Source of the DNA: Halanaerobium saccharolyticum subsp. saccharolyticum DSM 6643
Lineage (GTDB): Bacteria; Bacillota; Halanaerobiia; Halanaerobiales; Halanaerobiaceae
NCBI RefSeq assembly: GCF_000350165.1
Contig: NZ_CAUI01000015.1
Location: 157,313 to 221,312 of the forward strand
Direction of reading: 5' to 3'
DNA length: 64,000 nucleotides
The position numbers were made by a program, and so were the translations under genes. The notes beneath the pieces are model-generated. The model searched no databases and was not told the origin of the DNA. It saw only the letters and a program-made list of their open reading frames with translations. This document shows, piece after piece, positions 25,858-34,900 of the stretch. Positions within the stretch are counted from its first letter, which is position 1. Every line of letters begins with the position of its first letter.

Positions 25858-27489
25858 CTAAATAATTTTTCTTAAATATTCTAATGCCTCTTGCCGATTA
25901 GATATATTTTTTCTTAAAATTTGATCTCTAATTTCCAATAAATATTCTTTTATTTCTGGTCCCTGCTTTAGACCAAGTTCTAATAAATCATGTCCTGAAA
26001 CAGGGATTTTCAGTTCTTTTCTTAAACGTAAATGTTCAAAAATTTCCTCTACATAATCCTGTTCAAAATTATTAATTATAAAAAACAGCAGTTCTTCTAC
26101 CTGATAAGATTCCAGATTTCTGTATCTTAAAGCTGGATCCTTAATCTCTAAAATCGAGGTAGAAATATCCTCCCATCTTTTTTTAATAAAAGTCTTTTTT
26201 TCTATAGTGGATAATGGCCATAAATTTATTAAGCTTTCTTCACTATTATAAAACAAATTTATTAATCTTACAAGAAAATGATTAACATCAATCTCCTTTT
26301 CTCTACTGATGGCTAAAAGTTTTTCCCCTTTTAAAAAGTCAGCATCTCGATTTGGATTAAATTTAAAATCATCTTTAACTAATTTTAAAACAGGAATCTG
26401 ATTTAATAAAATAGAAGAAAATTGCGAAATATCTTTATGTGCCTTAAATAAATACGAAAGCTCAGTAAAAACCCTTTCTATAGCAAGCTTATGATAGTCA
26501 TAATTTTTAAGTGATTTGCGGCTCAATTCAACTGTTTCCGCACTTAACCTAAACTCTTTTAAAGTTTGAAAACGAATACCCCTTAAAATTCTTAAAGGAT
26601 CATCTCTAAAACTATAATTATGGAGAACTTTAAGAATTCTATTTTTTAGATCATTTAGACCACCAAAAAAATCATAAAGTATTCCTTTTCGATCAGGGTG
26701 TAAATCAATAACTAAAGTATTGATTGTAAAGTCTCTTCTGAATAAATCGGAAAAAAGATCAGCTTTTTCAACAAGAGGTAAAGCTCCCGGAAAGTGATAT
26801 TTTTCCTCTCTACAGCTGGCAATATCAATTGAATAGCCATACTTGTTGTGTAAAAAACCTGTAGAAAATTTATTATTATAATCATATTCATAATCATATT
26901 TTTGGGCCAGATGATCAAAAAATTTCTTTAAATCTCCATCTAATAAAATGTCTAAATCCTTATTTAAGGGCAGATCAATTAATAAATCTCTAACCTGGCC
27001 TCCGACTAAATAAAGATTATATCCCAATTTTGCCGCTTCTGCGGCTAGATCTAAAAGAAGTTCTCTTCTTTCTGGAGGAAGTTCATTCAACAAATTAGAT
27101 TTATAATGCAAAAAGGATGCCTGATTATGATTGTTTTGTCTATATTTTTTTAAGAGATCAAGTCCTTTATCCAAGTCAATGCTCAAACTTTTATATTTTT
27201 GATTATCAATATAGGGAACATTATGATCTCCAGATTTTATTTTTCCAAGAAATTGGATTTTGTATTTTAACAAATTAACACTTTCTTTATTAAAATAAAT
27301 ATTATCCTGATCAATTAAATATTGATTTTTTTTATAAAATCTATAATCTGACTCATCAACATTAGCAGCTACTTTTTTGAATTTAACTTCTTTTAAATTA
27401 TTAACTTTAATGATTTTGTTATTATAGCTATAGTATTCTTCTGCCATTGAATCTAAAAGCTTTTCTAATAAATTATTTTTGTTTTTCAT
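25858..27489 (-). CDS. cca: CCA tRNA nucleotidyltransferase / poly(A) polymerase family protein with N-terminal extension
   Basis: Class II nucleotidyltransferase expected to add or repair tRNA CCA ends. The head domain starts near residue 158: LVGGQVRD (161-168) and KDLDILLDGD (catalytic DxD at 178-180), then RRDFTINTLVIDL and DDPLRILRGIRF, the conserved motifs of the family. At 543 residues it is well over the roughly 400 of Bacillus CCA enzymes; the first 140 residues or so are Lys/Asn/Tyr-rich and I do not recognise them. No HD hydrolase motif was seen. CCA addition is inferred, since poly(A) polymerases share these motifs. Confidence 0.87.
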   Translation of the reverse strand: MKNKNNLLEKLLDSMAEEYYSYNNKIIKVNNLKEVKFKKVAANVDESDYRFYKKNQYLIDQDNIYFNKESVNLLKYKIQFLGKIKSGDHNVPYIDNQKYKSLSIDLDKGLDLLKKYRQNNHNQASFLHYKSNLLNELPPERRELLLDLAAEAAKLGYNLYLVGGQVRDLLIDLPLNKDLDILLDGDLKKFFDHLAQKYDYEYDYNNKFSTGFLHNKYGYSIDIASCREEKYHFPGALPLVEKADLFSDLFRRDFTINTLVIDLHPDRKGILYDFFGGLNDLKNRILKVLHNYSFRDDPLRILRGIRFQTLKEFRLSAETVELSRKSLKNYDYHKLAIERVFTELSYLFKAHKDISQFSSILLNQIPVLKLVKDDFKFNPNRDADFLKGEKLLAISREKEIDVNHFLVRLINLFYNSEESLINLWPLSTIEKKTFIKKRWEDISTSILEIKDPALRYRNLESYQVEELLFFIINNFEQDYVEEIFEHLRLRKELKIPVSGHDLLELGLKQGPEIKEYLLEIRDQILRKNISNRQEALEYLRKII

Positions 27490-27506
27490 ATGCTATTCAC
27501 CACTTT

Positions 27507-27535
27507 AAAAGACTGCCTCAATAGAGACAGCCTGA
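27507..27535 (-). terminator. Probable intrinsic terminator after pncB
   Basis: A 9-bp stem with two G-U pairs, GGCTGTCTC/GAGGCAGTC on the minus strand, is followed by TTTT. It lies between pncB and the CCA-enzyme gene. Confidence 0.6.
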
Positions 27536-27572
27536 ATTATAAAATTAATTAAACTATCTTAAATCAGTTCCT

Positions 27573-28901
27573 CTAACTTATCTCACTTAAATCTATTTCT
27601 TTTAATTTAGGATTATCAGCAGCTGAACGACCAACCTTAGCCAGATCAATCCATTCTCCATCAACTTTAACCCTAACAACATCTCCAGTAAAATCATTCT
27701 TAGTCCCAGCACAGGAACAATTAGATAAAAGCCAACTGCCCACACCGTAAATATCAACAGGTACCTGGGATGATTCAAAACGATCAATTTTTTCAGGATT
27801 AAAACCACCAGTTGCGATGATTTTTACATCCTGACAGAATTTTTTTGCAAGCTCAAAATTTTCTGGTCTTAAATCCCAATCTTTATAAGCATTATCAAGT
27901 GCTTTGCGCATATTAAATATTAATCTAGCATTAACACCATTATCAAGTTCTTTTTTGCCAAGCGGCTCAACACTTTCATCTCTTAAATCAGAAGAGTTGT
28001 CAGGTCTAACTCCAAATAACTTATATTTTTTAGCCTCTTTTTCCTGACCAGAACTTAAGAGCTCAATATATTTATCAAACATTGTTTTTAAAACGTTAAG
28101 ACTTGTTTTAACACAATCATTATCAAAATCTACCAGAGCAATTCTATTTACATCAAGCGGCATCAAACGGCAAAACTGCAGCATTGATTCAGCAGTATCT
28201 CCTAAAAATGAAGCTACATAAGAATGACTGATAGTTCCGCCACCTTTTCCACCCCACCAGGCTCCCTGTTCATCAGTTGAAATATAGCGTTGAGTATTAG
28301 TGCCATATTCATTATTATAGGCATTTACTCCTAAAGAATAGGCATACCCATGCATTGCTTGGGATTTATAATGAGTAAATCTAGCTGGAAAAAATAAAAT
28401 ATCTTTTCCTCTTGCAGCTACCATAACCTGATAAACATTAGTAGCAATTCTAGAAGCCTCAGTTAAAGATCCTAAGATTGGAGTTTCAAGTATTGAAAAA
28501 TCTCGATAACGTCCCCTAATTTTTATTACCGGATCAACATTATGAGGATTACCTTTATAATATGCTTTTTCTCCATCATGACAAGCTTCAATTTCTAGAC
28601 TGGAAGAAGTATTAACAAAATTGCCATCTTGATCTTTATAGCCGACAGCAGTTTTTAAAATAGAAAGTGCCTCATCTATACCACCTAAAATACAAAATGG
28701 CTGGCGCCTTGGAAAAATCTGCATCTCAACTTCTATATTACCGATATCCTGGCCCTGAAACTTATAATCTTCTTCAGATAATTTAGTTAAAATACGCGCT
28801 ATATTTCTAAAATAAACATCTGAATACCAACCATCTGCCATTCTTTCTCGATCTAGTTGAAATAATTCTGTTTCCAGACGCTCACCATTAAAAATTGTCA
28901 T
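27573..28901 (-). CDS. pncB: Nicotinate phosphoribosyltransferase
   Basis: First step of NAD salvage from nicotinate: makes nicotinate mononucleotide from PRPP. The 442-residue protein has DGWYSDVYFRNIARIL at the N-terminus and GGKGGGTISHSYVASFLGD, RIALVDFDNDC and IIATGGFNPEKI, the phosphoribosyl-binding core, as well as a CSCAGTKNDFTGD stretch. It lies 21 bp after the pyrimidine phosphorylase gene, so NAD and nucleoside salvage are transcribed together. Confidence 0.93.
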   Translation of the reverse strand: MTIFNGERLETELFQLDRERMADGWYSDVYFRNIARILTKLSEEDYKFQGQDIGNIEVEMQIFPRRQPFCILGGIDEALSILKTAVGYKDQDGNFVNTSSSLEIEACHDGEKAYYKGNPHNVDPVIKIRGRYRDFSILETPILGSLTEASRIATNVYQVMVAARGKDILFFPARFTHYKSQAMHGYAYSLGVNAYNNEYGTNTQRYISTDEQGAWWGGKGGGTISHSYVASFLGDTAESMLQFCRLMPLDVNRIALVDFDNDCVKTSLNVLKTMFDKYIELLSSGQEKEAKKYKLFGVRPDNSSDLRDESVEPLGKKELDNGVNARLIFNMRKALDNAYKDWDLRPENFELAKKFCQDVKIIATGGFNPEKIDRFESSQVPVDIYGVGSWLLSNCSCAGTKNDFTGDVVRVKVDGEWIDLAKVGRSAADNPKLKEIDLSEIS

Positions 28902-28922
28902 AACCTCACCTCAAAAATTTTC

Positions 28923-30227
28923 TTATTTAATTATTTCATATATTAATTCATTTTTCTTTTTCTTTTCGTCAGTAATTGTAAAAGCTTCTAACAGTTTCTT
29001 TTTTGCATCTTTAAGGTTTTTACTGTCATTGTAATGGAGCACTGCTAAAGGCTCACCTTTACTGACTGGATCAGCTGTTTTCTTTTTCAGTTCTAAGCCA
29101 ACAGCGAGGTCAATTTCAGATTCTTTATTTTCTCTGCCAGCACCTAAAATCATTGCAGCTAGACCTACATCCAATGCTTTTATTTCAGAAATATAACCAT
29201 CTTTTTCTGCTTTTACTTCAACTGTATCAGCTGCAGTTGGCAGTAATGATAAATCATCAACTACTTCAGCATTTCCTCCCTGAGCCCTAATCATCTCAGA
29301 AAATTTGGCTAAAGCCTTTCCATTTTTTAAATTTTCTTTTAAAATATTTCTGCCCTCTTCTAAATCTTTTATTTTACCTGAAAGTTGAAGCATAGCTGAA
29401 CCAAGTTCTATACAAAGTTCAGTCAAATCTTCAGGTCCTTCTCCCCTAAGTGTTTTAATAGCTTCTTTAACTTCAAGCGCATTGCCGACTGCATTACCCA
29501 AAGGTTGATTCATATCAGTAATATAAGCTGCTGTATCTCTACCAACTTTTTTACCAATAGCAACCATCGCCTCTGCTAATTTTTTTGCATCATCAAATTC
29601 TTTCATAAAAGCACCATTACCTGTTTTAACATCAAGCACAATGGCATCAGCTCCACCAGCTAGTTTTTTACTCATAATACTGCTGGCAATTAGAGGAATA
29701 GATTCGACTGTTGCTGTTACATCCCTCAAAGCATATAGCTTTTTATCTGCAGGAGTTAAATTGCCAGTCTGACCAACGACTGCAACTCCGTGCTGATTTA
29801 CATTATCGAAAAATTTATCTCTGCTTAACGATGTATTAAAATTAGGTATCGATTCTAGTTTATCTATTGTACCTCCAGTATGTCCAAGACCTCGCCCAGA
29901 CATCTTAGCAACTGGAATTCCAGCTGAAGCAACTAATGGCGCTAAAATTAAAGTAGTAGTATCTCCAACCCCACCAGTGCTGTGTTTATCAACCTTAACT
30001 CCCTGAATAGGGCTTAAATCAATCATATCACCTGATTCAGCCATCAGCATAGTCAGCTTTGCAGTTTCTGCTGCATCCATCCCCTGGAAAAATACTGCCA
30101 TTGCCCAGGCTGAAATTTGATAATCAGGAATTTCTCCATTAACATAACCTTTAATTAAAAACTCTAATTCTTCTTTGTTTAATTTTTGACCTTCTCTTTT
30201 TTTATATATAATATCATATGCACGCAT
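28923..30227 (-). CDS. pdp: Pyrimidine-nucleoside phosphorylase
   Basis: Cleaves thymidine/uridine/deoxyuridine with phosphate to base and sugar-1-phosphate. 434 residues. The signature [19 protein letters not shown] is perfect, and [13 protein letters not shown] and the [21 protein letters not shown] loop are present. The helical C-terminal domain carries the family GYISEI motif. Pdp versus thymidine phosphorylase cannot be separated by eye; Firmicute context favours Pdp. It lies 15 bp after the purine phosphorylase. Confidence 0.94.
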   Translation of the reverse strand: MRAYDIIYKKREGQKLNKEELEFLIKGYVNGEIPDYQISAWAMAVFFQGMDAAETAKLTMLMAESGDMIDLSPIQGVKVDKHSTGGVGDTTTLILAPLVASAGIPVAKMSGRGLGHTGGTIDKLESIPNFNTSLSRDKFFDNVNQHGVAVVGQTGNLTPADKKLYALRDVTATVESIPLIASSIMSKKLAGGADAIVLDVKTGNGAFMKEFDDAKKLAEAMVAIGKKVGRDTAAYITDMNQPLGNAVGNALEVKEAIKTLRGEGPEDLTELCIELGSAMLQLSGKIKDLEEGRNILKENLKNGKALAKFSEMIRAQGGNAEVVDDLSLLPTAADTVEVKAEKDGYISEIKALDVGLAAMILGAGRENKESEIDLAVGLELKKKTADPVSKGEPLAVLHYNDSKNLKDAKKKLLEAFTITDEKKKKNELIYEIIK

Positions 30228-30241
30228 CTTAAACCCTCCAA

Positions 30242-31054
30242 CTAGATATTTTTAATAATACCTCGCATTAATTTAATAAAATCAGGTCTAACTTTTTCAG
30301 CAATTTCTACAACTTCATTGTGATTAAGAGGCTGTGGTAAGATTCCTGCTGCCATATTTGTAATACAGGAAACTCCAATAATACCTAAGCCCATATGATT
30401 TGCTGCAATTACTTCAGGTACTGTAGACATTCCAACAGCATCAGCACCTATTGTTCTTAAATATTTAATTTCAGCAGGTGTTTCATAACTTGGACCTGAT
30501 TCAGCTGCATAAATGCCTTTTCTAGTCAGAATACCATTTTTTCTAGCCACATCTTCAACTACTTCAATTAATTCTTTATTATATGCTTCTGACATATCTG
30601 GGAAACGGGGACCAAATTCAGCTAAATTTTCACCAATTAAAGGATTATCTCCCATTAAATTAATATGATCAGAAATAATCATAAATTCACCGGCACTGAA
30701 CTCTTCGTTAACTCCACCCGCTGCATTTGTTAAAATTAATTTTTCAATTCCTACTTCTTTCATTATTCTAACCGGCATAACAAGTTCCTGCATAGAATAG
30801 CCTTCATAATAGTGAGTTCTACCCTGCATTGCTATAACCTTTTTGCCCTCTAGTTCACCAATTACAAATCTACCAGCATGACCTTCAACTGTAGAAATCG
30901 GGAAGTTTTTAAGTTCACTATATTCTATATGAACTGGATTTTCAATTTCTTCAGCCATTACCCCGAGTCCAGAACCCAAGATAAGTCCCACCTCTGGCGT
31001 ATAATCAAGCTGTTCAGCAATAATTTTAGCATTATTTTTAATATCTCTAATCAT
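30242..31054 (-). CDS. punA: Purine-nucleoside phosphorylase (trimeric class)
   Basis: Phosphorolysis of inosine/guanosine, 270 residues. The family motifs are [45 protein letters not shown] (phosphate and base contacts) and [20 protein letters not shown]. It opens a salvage operon punA-pdp-pncB, preceded by a 105-bp gap with no obvious promoter. The trimeric mammalian-like class is indicated by the 270-residue length and these motifs. Confidence 0.94.
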   Translation of the reverse strand: MIRDIKNNAKIIAEQLDYTPEVGLILGSGLGVMAEEIENPVHIEYSELKNFPISTVEGHAGRFVIGELEGKKVIAMQGRTHYYEGYSMQELVMPVRIMKEVGIEKLILTNAAGGVNEEFSAGEFMIISDHINLMGDNPLIGENLAEFGPRFPDMSEAYNKELIEVVEDVARKNGILTRKGIYAAESGPSYETPAEIKYLRTIGADAVGMSTVPEVIAANHMGLGIIGVSCITNMAAGILPQPLNHNEVVEIAEKVRPDFIKLMRGIIKNI

Positions 31055-31159
31055 AATTTAAAACCTCCATAAGTGTTTTTATTAGAAATTTTAGTCTTTC
31101 TTAAAAGTTGTTTTGGATTGAATTTTTGCTCTGCTTAGAAATAATTATTCAAAACGAAA

Positions 31160-32263
31160 CTAAATTATAAATTCACCATCACGATAGATCAATTGATCAT
31201 CAGCATAAATTTCTCCACCATTTTTCATATCACAGAGCATATCCCAATGAATAGTTGAAATATTTTTGCCACCTGTTTCAGGATAACTGCGGCCTAAGGC
31301 TAAATGAATGGTTCCTCCTATTTTTTCATCAAATAACATATTCCGAGTGAATTCTGTAATTCCTTTATTACAGCCAACTGCAACTTCTCCAACATAGCGA
31401 GAGCCTTCATCTGTATCTAAAAGTGAATGAAGAAGTTCTTCTCCTTTAGCTGCAGAAGCATTAACTACTTTACCATTTTCAAATTCTAATCTAATATCCT
31501 CAATTTCTTTTCCACTATAAATTCCAGGGAAAGAAAATCTAATTTTACCTTCCACACTATCTTCAATCGGACCAGTAAAAACTTCACCACCTGGATAATT
31601 TTCTTTACCTTTATCAGCAACCCAGGTTCTGCCACCAACCTTGACTTTTAAATCTGTGTCTTCAGATATAAAATGCAGCTCATCTTTTTTATTCAAAATT
31701 GCTGCTATTCTTTCTAATTCTTCACCAAAGTTCTCCCAGTAAGCTACTGGGTCTTCTTTATTTAAATGACAGGCCTGATAAACAAATTCTTTGTAATCAC
31801 TAAGTGACATACCTGCTTCCTGAGCATCGGCATGGGTAGGAAACTGACATATATTCCAGTTTAAACTACCTTCTGCTGCTCTATTCATTAAAATCTCGCT
31901 AATTTCTTTTTGGGCAATAGAGCGTTTTTTAATCTTTTCGGGGTCAACACCAGCCAAATTTTTAGTGTTATTATGTCCCAATATTTTTAGAGAGGCATCA
32001 ACATTTTCCATTAGATATTTAGTAAATGGTGCACTATAATTTAACTGATCCTCAGAAGCATATTTATAGAATAATTCTTCCTGTTCATCAAATTTAGTGA
32101 TTACCAGTGGATGTCCTCCATTTTTTAATACTTCTTTATATATTTCCTTAATTAAATCTTTACTTACATCTTCTCCTTGAATTAAAACTTGATCATCTTT
32201 TTTTATTTCTAGAGAATAATTAACTAGAAGTTCTGCATATTTATTTAATATAGAATCTGCCAT
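31160..32263 (-). CDS. Aminopeptidase, M29 family (AmpS/AmpT-like)
   Basis: Metal-dependent aminopeptidase of the thermophilic M29 family. Segments NAAAEGSLNWNICQFPT-like (RAAEGSLNWNICQFP), FPGGEVFTGP-type (YPGGEVFTGPIEDSV), GEVAVGCN, HLALGRSYPET and STIHWDML supply the dimetal ligands (E, E, H, H, D). At 367 residues it is a little shorter than the roughly 410 of characterised members, yet all motifs are retained. It probably trims peptides in the cytoplasm. Transcribed after the EndoQ-like gene with a 36-bp gap. Confidence 0.9.
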   Translation of the reverse strand: MADSILNKYAELLVNYSLEIKKDDQVLIQGEDVSKDLIKEIYKEVLKNGGHPLVITKFDEQEELFYKYASEDQLNYSAPFTKYLMENVDASLKILGHNNTKNLAGVDPEKIKKRSIAQKEISEILMNRAAEGSLNWNICQFPTHADAQEAGMSLSDYKEFVYQACHLNKEDPVAYWENFGEELERIAAILNKKDELHFISEDTDLKVKVGGRTWVADKGKENYPGGEVFTGPIEDSVEGKIRFSFPGIYSGKEIEDIRLEFENGKVVNASAAKGEELLHSLLDTDEGSRYVGEVAVGCNKGITEFTRNMLFDEKIGGTIHLALGRSYPETGGKNISTIHWDMLCDMKNGGEIYADDQLIYRDGEFII

Positions 32264-32299
32264 TATTAACCTTCTTTCTCTATTTATTTAAAAAATATT

Positions 32300-33481
32300 T
32301 TAGAAAATCACCTTACCATAAGTACCGCCACCACCAGCTTGAAAACTAAAGTCCTGCTGACGGGCTTTTTTTATTTTTTTTAAAATTCTACTGCTCATAC
32401 ATTTTTCTAATTCTGCCGCAGTTAAATTATGAATTATATCCATTTCTGTACCACAATTTTTAAATAATTTAGCAGCTGTCTTTTTGCCAATCCCTGGAAT
32501 ATCAAGTAATGGTACCTGATAAATATATTCCGGCCTGTGGACTGGATGCTCAGGAGCTTTGTTTTCTGCAATTTCTAAAATCCTGTCTTTAACGCCAACT
32601 ATTACTTTATCTGAGCCGCATTTAGGACATTTAAGCACTGCTTTTTCAACTTCAAAAGTACTATCACAATTTTCACAGTGTGAACGGTGATATTTACCCA
32701 ATTCAGGATTTAAGCCATAATTTTTTTTAATCCTACCTGATTTTCTTTTTAAAGCTTTAAAAACTGAATTAAAATTTAACCCTTCTAATTCCATGATATT
32801 ATATTCTCTAGCAATTTTAGGTAATGAATGAGCATCAGAATTACTTAAAAATGTCTTATCACTTAATTCAGGCATTAAATCTGCCATGTTTGTATCTGCA
32901 CTCAACCCTAATTCTATTGCCGGAATCATCTCCCATTCTGCAGGAGAAAATATTTCTGAATAAGTTTTAAAGGCTCGCCCATAAAAACTTTTATGAGGAG
33001 TAAAAATATGAGCTGGGATCATTATCCCACCATGATAATCTACAATTTTTAGTAATTCTTTACCAGTTAAACTTGCAGCCTGTGAGCTTAAAGTTATATT
33101 AGTAATGTAATTATCCATAGTAGTACTAAATTCTTTGATTTGCCTTATTTTCGGAAAGAAAGACAAATAATGAACCTGGCCTCCATTTTTTTCTCTACTT
33201 TCTATTTCTGCTCCGGGTAAAATTAAGAGCTGATCAGAATAAAGTATTCCACCTTCATCTAACTCTCTCATCTTCCCCTCAGCTAACATTTTATCTATAT
33301 CTTTTAAAACTACAGGCGAAGCACAATCAATTATTCCAATGATATCCAGACCTTTTTTGAAGGCTGCTTCCTTTAAAATATTTGGGAAATTTAATTTTCG
33401 AGAAGCAGTAATTTTAACAGGACTACCATCACCGCCTCCTCCAATATGAATATGTAAGTCTGCAAAAAACTTTTTTAACAT
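32300..33481 (-). CDS. EndoQ-like PHP-domain nuclease with zinc finger and HhH
   Basis: Protein of 393 residues combining an N-terminal PHP metallo-domain (FADLHIHIGG, later SNSDAHS and histidine-rich PAHIFTPH), a CxxC...CxxC zinc ribbon (CENCDSTFEVEKAVLKCPKC, about 261-281) and a C-terminal helix-hairpin-helix LLDIPGIGKKTAAKLFKNCG. This layout is that of archaeal/bacterial endonuclease Q, which nicks DNA 5' to deaminated bases. Activity is inferred. The start overlaps the nudix stop by 1 bp, implying translational coupling. Confidence 0.82.
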   Translation of the reverse strand: MLKKFFADLHIHIGGGGDGSPVKITASRKLNFPNILKEAAFKKGLDIIGIIDCASPVVLKDIDKMLAEGKMRELDEGGILYSDQLLILPGAEIESREKNGGQVHYLSFFPKIRQIKEFSTTMDNYITNITLSSQAASLTGKELLKIVDYHGGIMIPAHIFTPHKSFYGRAFKTYSEIFSPAEWEMIPAIELGLSADTNMADLMPELSDKTFLSNSDAHSLPKIAREYNIMELEGLNFNSVFKALKRKSGRIKKNYGLNPELGKYHRSHCENCDSTFEVEKAVLKCPKCGSDKVIVGVKDRILEIAENKAPEHPVHRPEYIYQVPLLDIPGIGKKTAAKLFKNCGTEMDIIHNLTAAELEKCMSSRILKKIKKARQQDFSFQAGGGGTYGKVIF

Positions 33482-34014
33482 TAAAAATCACCAAGATAAT
33501 ACATCACTGCAATTAATGTTTTGCTGTCTTTAATTTTACCAGCTTTAAATAGTTCTTTTAATTCTGCTTTGCTTTTTGGTACAACTTCTATATATTCTCC
33601 TTCTTCTAAATCTCTACCTACAAATTCTAAATTTTCTGCTTGATAAATATATATTTTTTCTGTACTGTAACCAGGAGTAGGATAAAACTCAAATAATTTA
33701 CTAAATTTTTTAGCACTGTATCCAGTTTCTTCTCTCAATTCTCTACTGGCACATTCCTCTATTTTTTCACCAATTTCTAATTTACCAGCAGGAATTTCAT
33801 AAATAATTTCATCAACTGGATATCTATATTGTTTAATTAAAAGAATATTTCCTGCTTCATTTTCTGCAAGCACTGAAACTCCACCGCTGTGTTCAACTAC
33901 TTCTCTGGCAGATTTATGCTGATTAGGGAATTCAACTTCATCCCTAAAAAGTCTTAAAATATTTCCATTATATATTGTTTTACCTGTAATCTTCTTTTCT
34001 TTCTTAATTTCCAT
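33481..34014 (-). CDS. Nudix hydrolase, probably ADP-ribose pyrophosphatase
   Basis: Protein of 177 residues. The Nudix box is intact: GKLEIGEKIEECASRELREE followed by TGY, with all the metal-binding glutamates. YPTPGYSTEKIYIYQA downstream is the ADP-ribose pyrophosphatase pattern (NudF-like). It is a neighbour of spo0A, a common Firmicute arrangement, and it overlaps the EndoQ-like gene by one base. Confidence 0.9.
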   Translation of the reverse strand: MEIKKEKKITGKTIYNGNILRLFRDEVEFPNQHKSAREVVEHSGGVSVLAENEAGNILLIKQYRYPVDEIIYEIPAGKLEIGEKIEECASRELREETGYSAKKFSKLFEFYPTPGYSTEKIYIYQAENLEFVGRDLEEGEYIEVVPKSKAELKELFKAGKIKDSKTLIAVMYYLGDF

Positions 34015-34027
34015 TATAAGCCTCCAT

Positions 34028-34819
34028 TTATGAAACTTTTAATTCTACCATTATTTCATCTGCTATTCTGGCAATAAATTGCGAATTAGTTGGCTTGGAA
34101 TTATCATTTAAATTATTTTTAAAATATTTTTTTAAAGCTTTCTGATTTCCCCGCTTCCAAGCTACATCAATTGCATGTCTGATTGCTCTTTCAACCCGAC
34201 TTGGAGTTGAATCAAATTTTTCTGAAACTTGAGGGTACAATTCCTTAGTTACAGCTCCTAATAAATCCATATCTTTAATTACAAGTTCCACTGCATGACG
34301 TATATAACGGTAACCTTTTATATGAGCTGGCACTCCTAATTCATGGATTATATCTGTTATATAAGGAGTAAAATTTTCTTCTTCAGTTTCCATTTTTATA
34401 TTTTTTAAATATATATCTTGACTGGGCTCTTCAGATTCCGAATTCATTAATAAATTTATTCTATCTACTAATTTATCTAAATCAAAAGGCTTCATAATAT
34501 AATAATGAGCTCCCAATTCAAAAATATTCTTCATTATTTTATCATGACCTAGTGCAGTTAAAGCAATAATTTTCATGTCCTGTATTAAATTCCTAGAATT
34601 TAATTCTTCTAAAACACCTATTCCATCAAGATGAGGCATAATTATATCTAGAATTAATAAATCAGGCTGATCATTTTCTTCTAGATACTCTACTACCTGC
34701 AATCCATTATTTAAAACTTCGACTACATTAAAACCGTTATTTATTTCGAAAAACTCAGCTAAAAGCTGACAAAATTCTTCGTTATCATCAACCAATAAAA
34801 TATCAACAGAGTCACTCAC
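34028..34819 (-). CDS. spo0A: Sporulation master regulator Spo0A
   Basis: Response regulator of the phosphorelay. The receiver domain has D11/D12 and the phosphoacceptor D58 (LLILDIIMPHLDG), with KPFDLDKL later. The C-terminal DNA-binding domain carries the unmistakable TPSRVERAIRHAIDVAW recognition helix. The GTG at 34819 follows AGGGGGA and gives 263 residues, close to the Bacillus length; the frame opens 12 codons further upstream without a ribosome site. recN is immediately upstream; the usual intervening spoIVB is absent here. Confidence 0.96.
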   Translation of the reverse strand: MSDSVDILLVDDNEEFCQLLAEFFEINNGFNVVEVLNNGLQVVEYLEENDQPDLLILDIIMPHLDGIGVLEELNSRNLIQDMKIIALTALGHDKIMKNIFELGAHYYIMKPFDLDKLVDRINLLMNSESEEPSQDIYLKNIKMETEEENFTPYITDIIHELGVPAHIKGYRYIRHAVELVIKDMDLLGAVTKELYPQVSEKFDSTPSRVERAIRHAIDVAWKRGNQKALKKYFKNNLNDNSKPTNSQFIARIADEIMVELKVS

Positions 34820-34900
34820 ATTTATTCCCCCTAAGTTAATTAAAAAATTCATCATTTAATATATGTGAATTTGATTCCCAAAGTTAAGATAGAAATTTGA

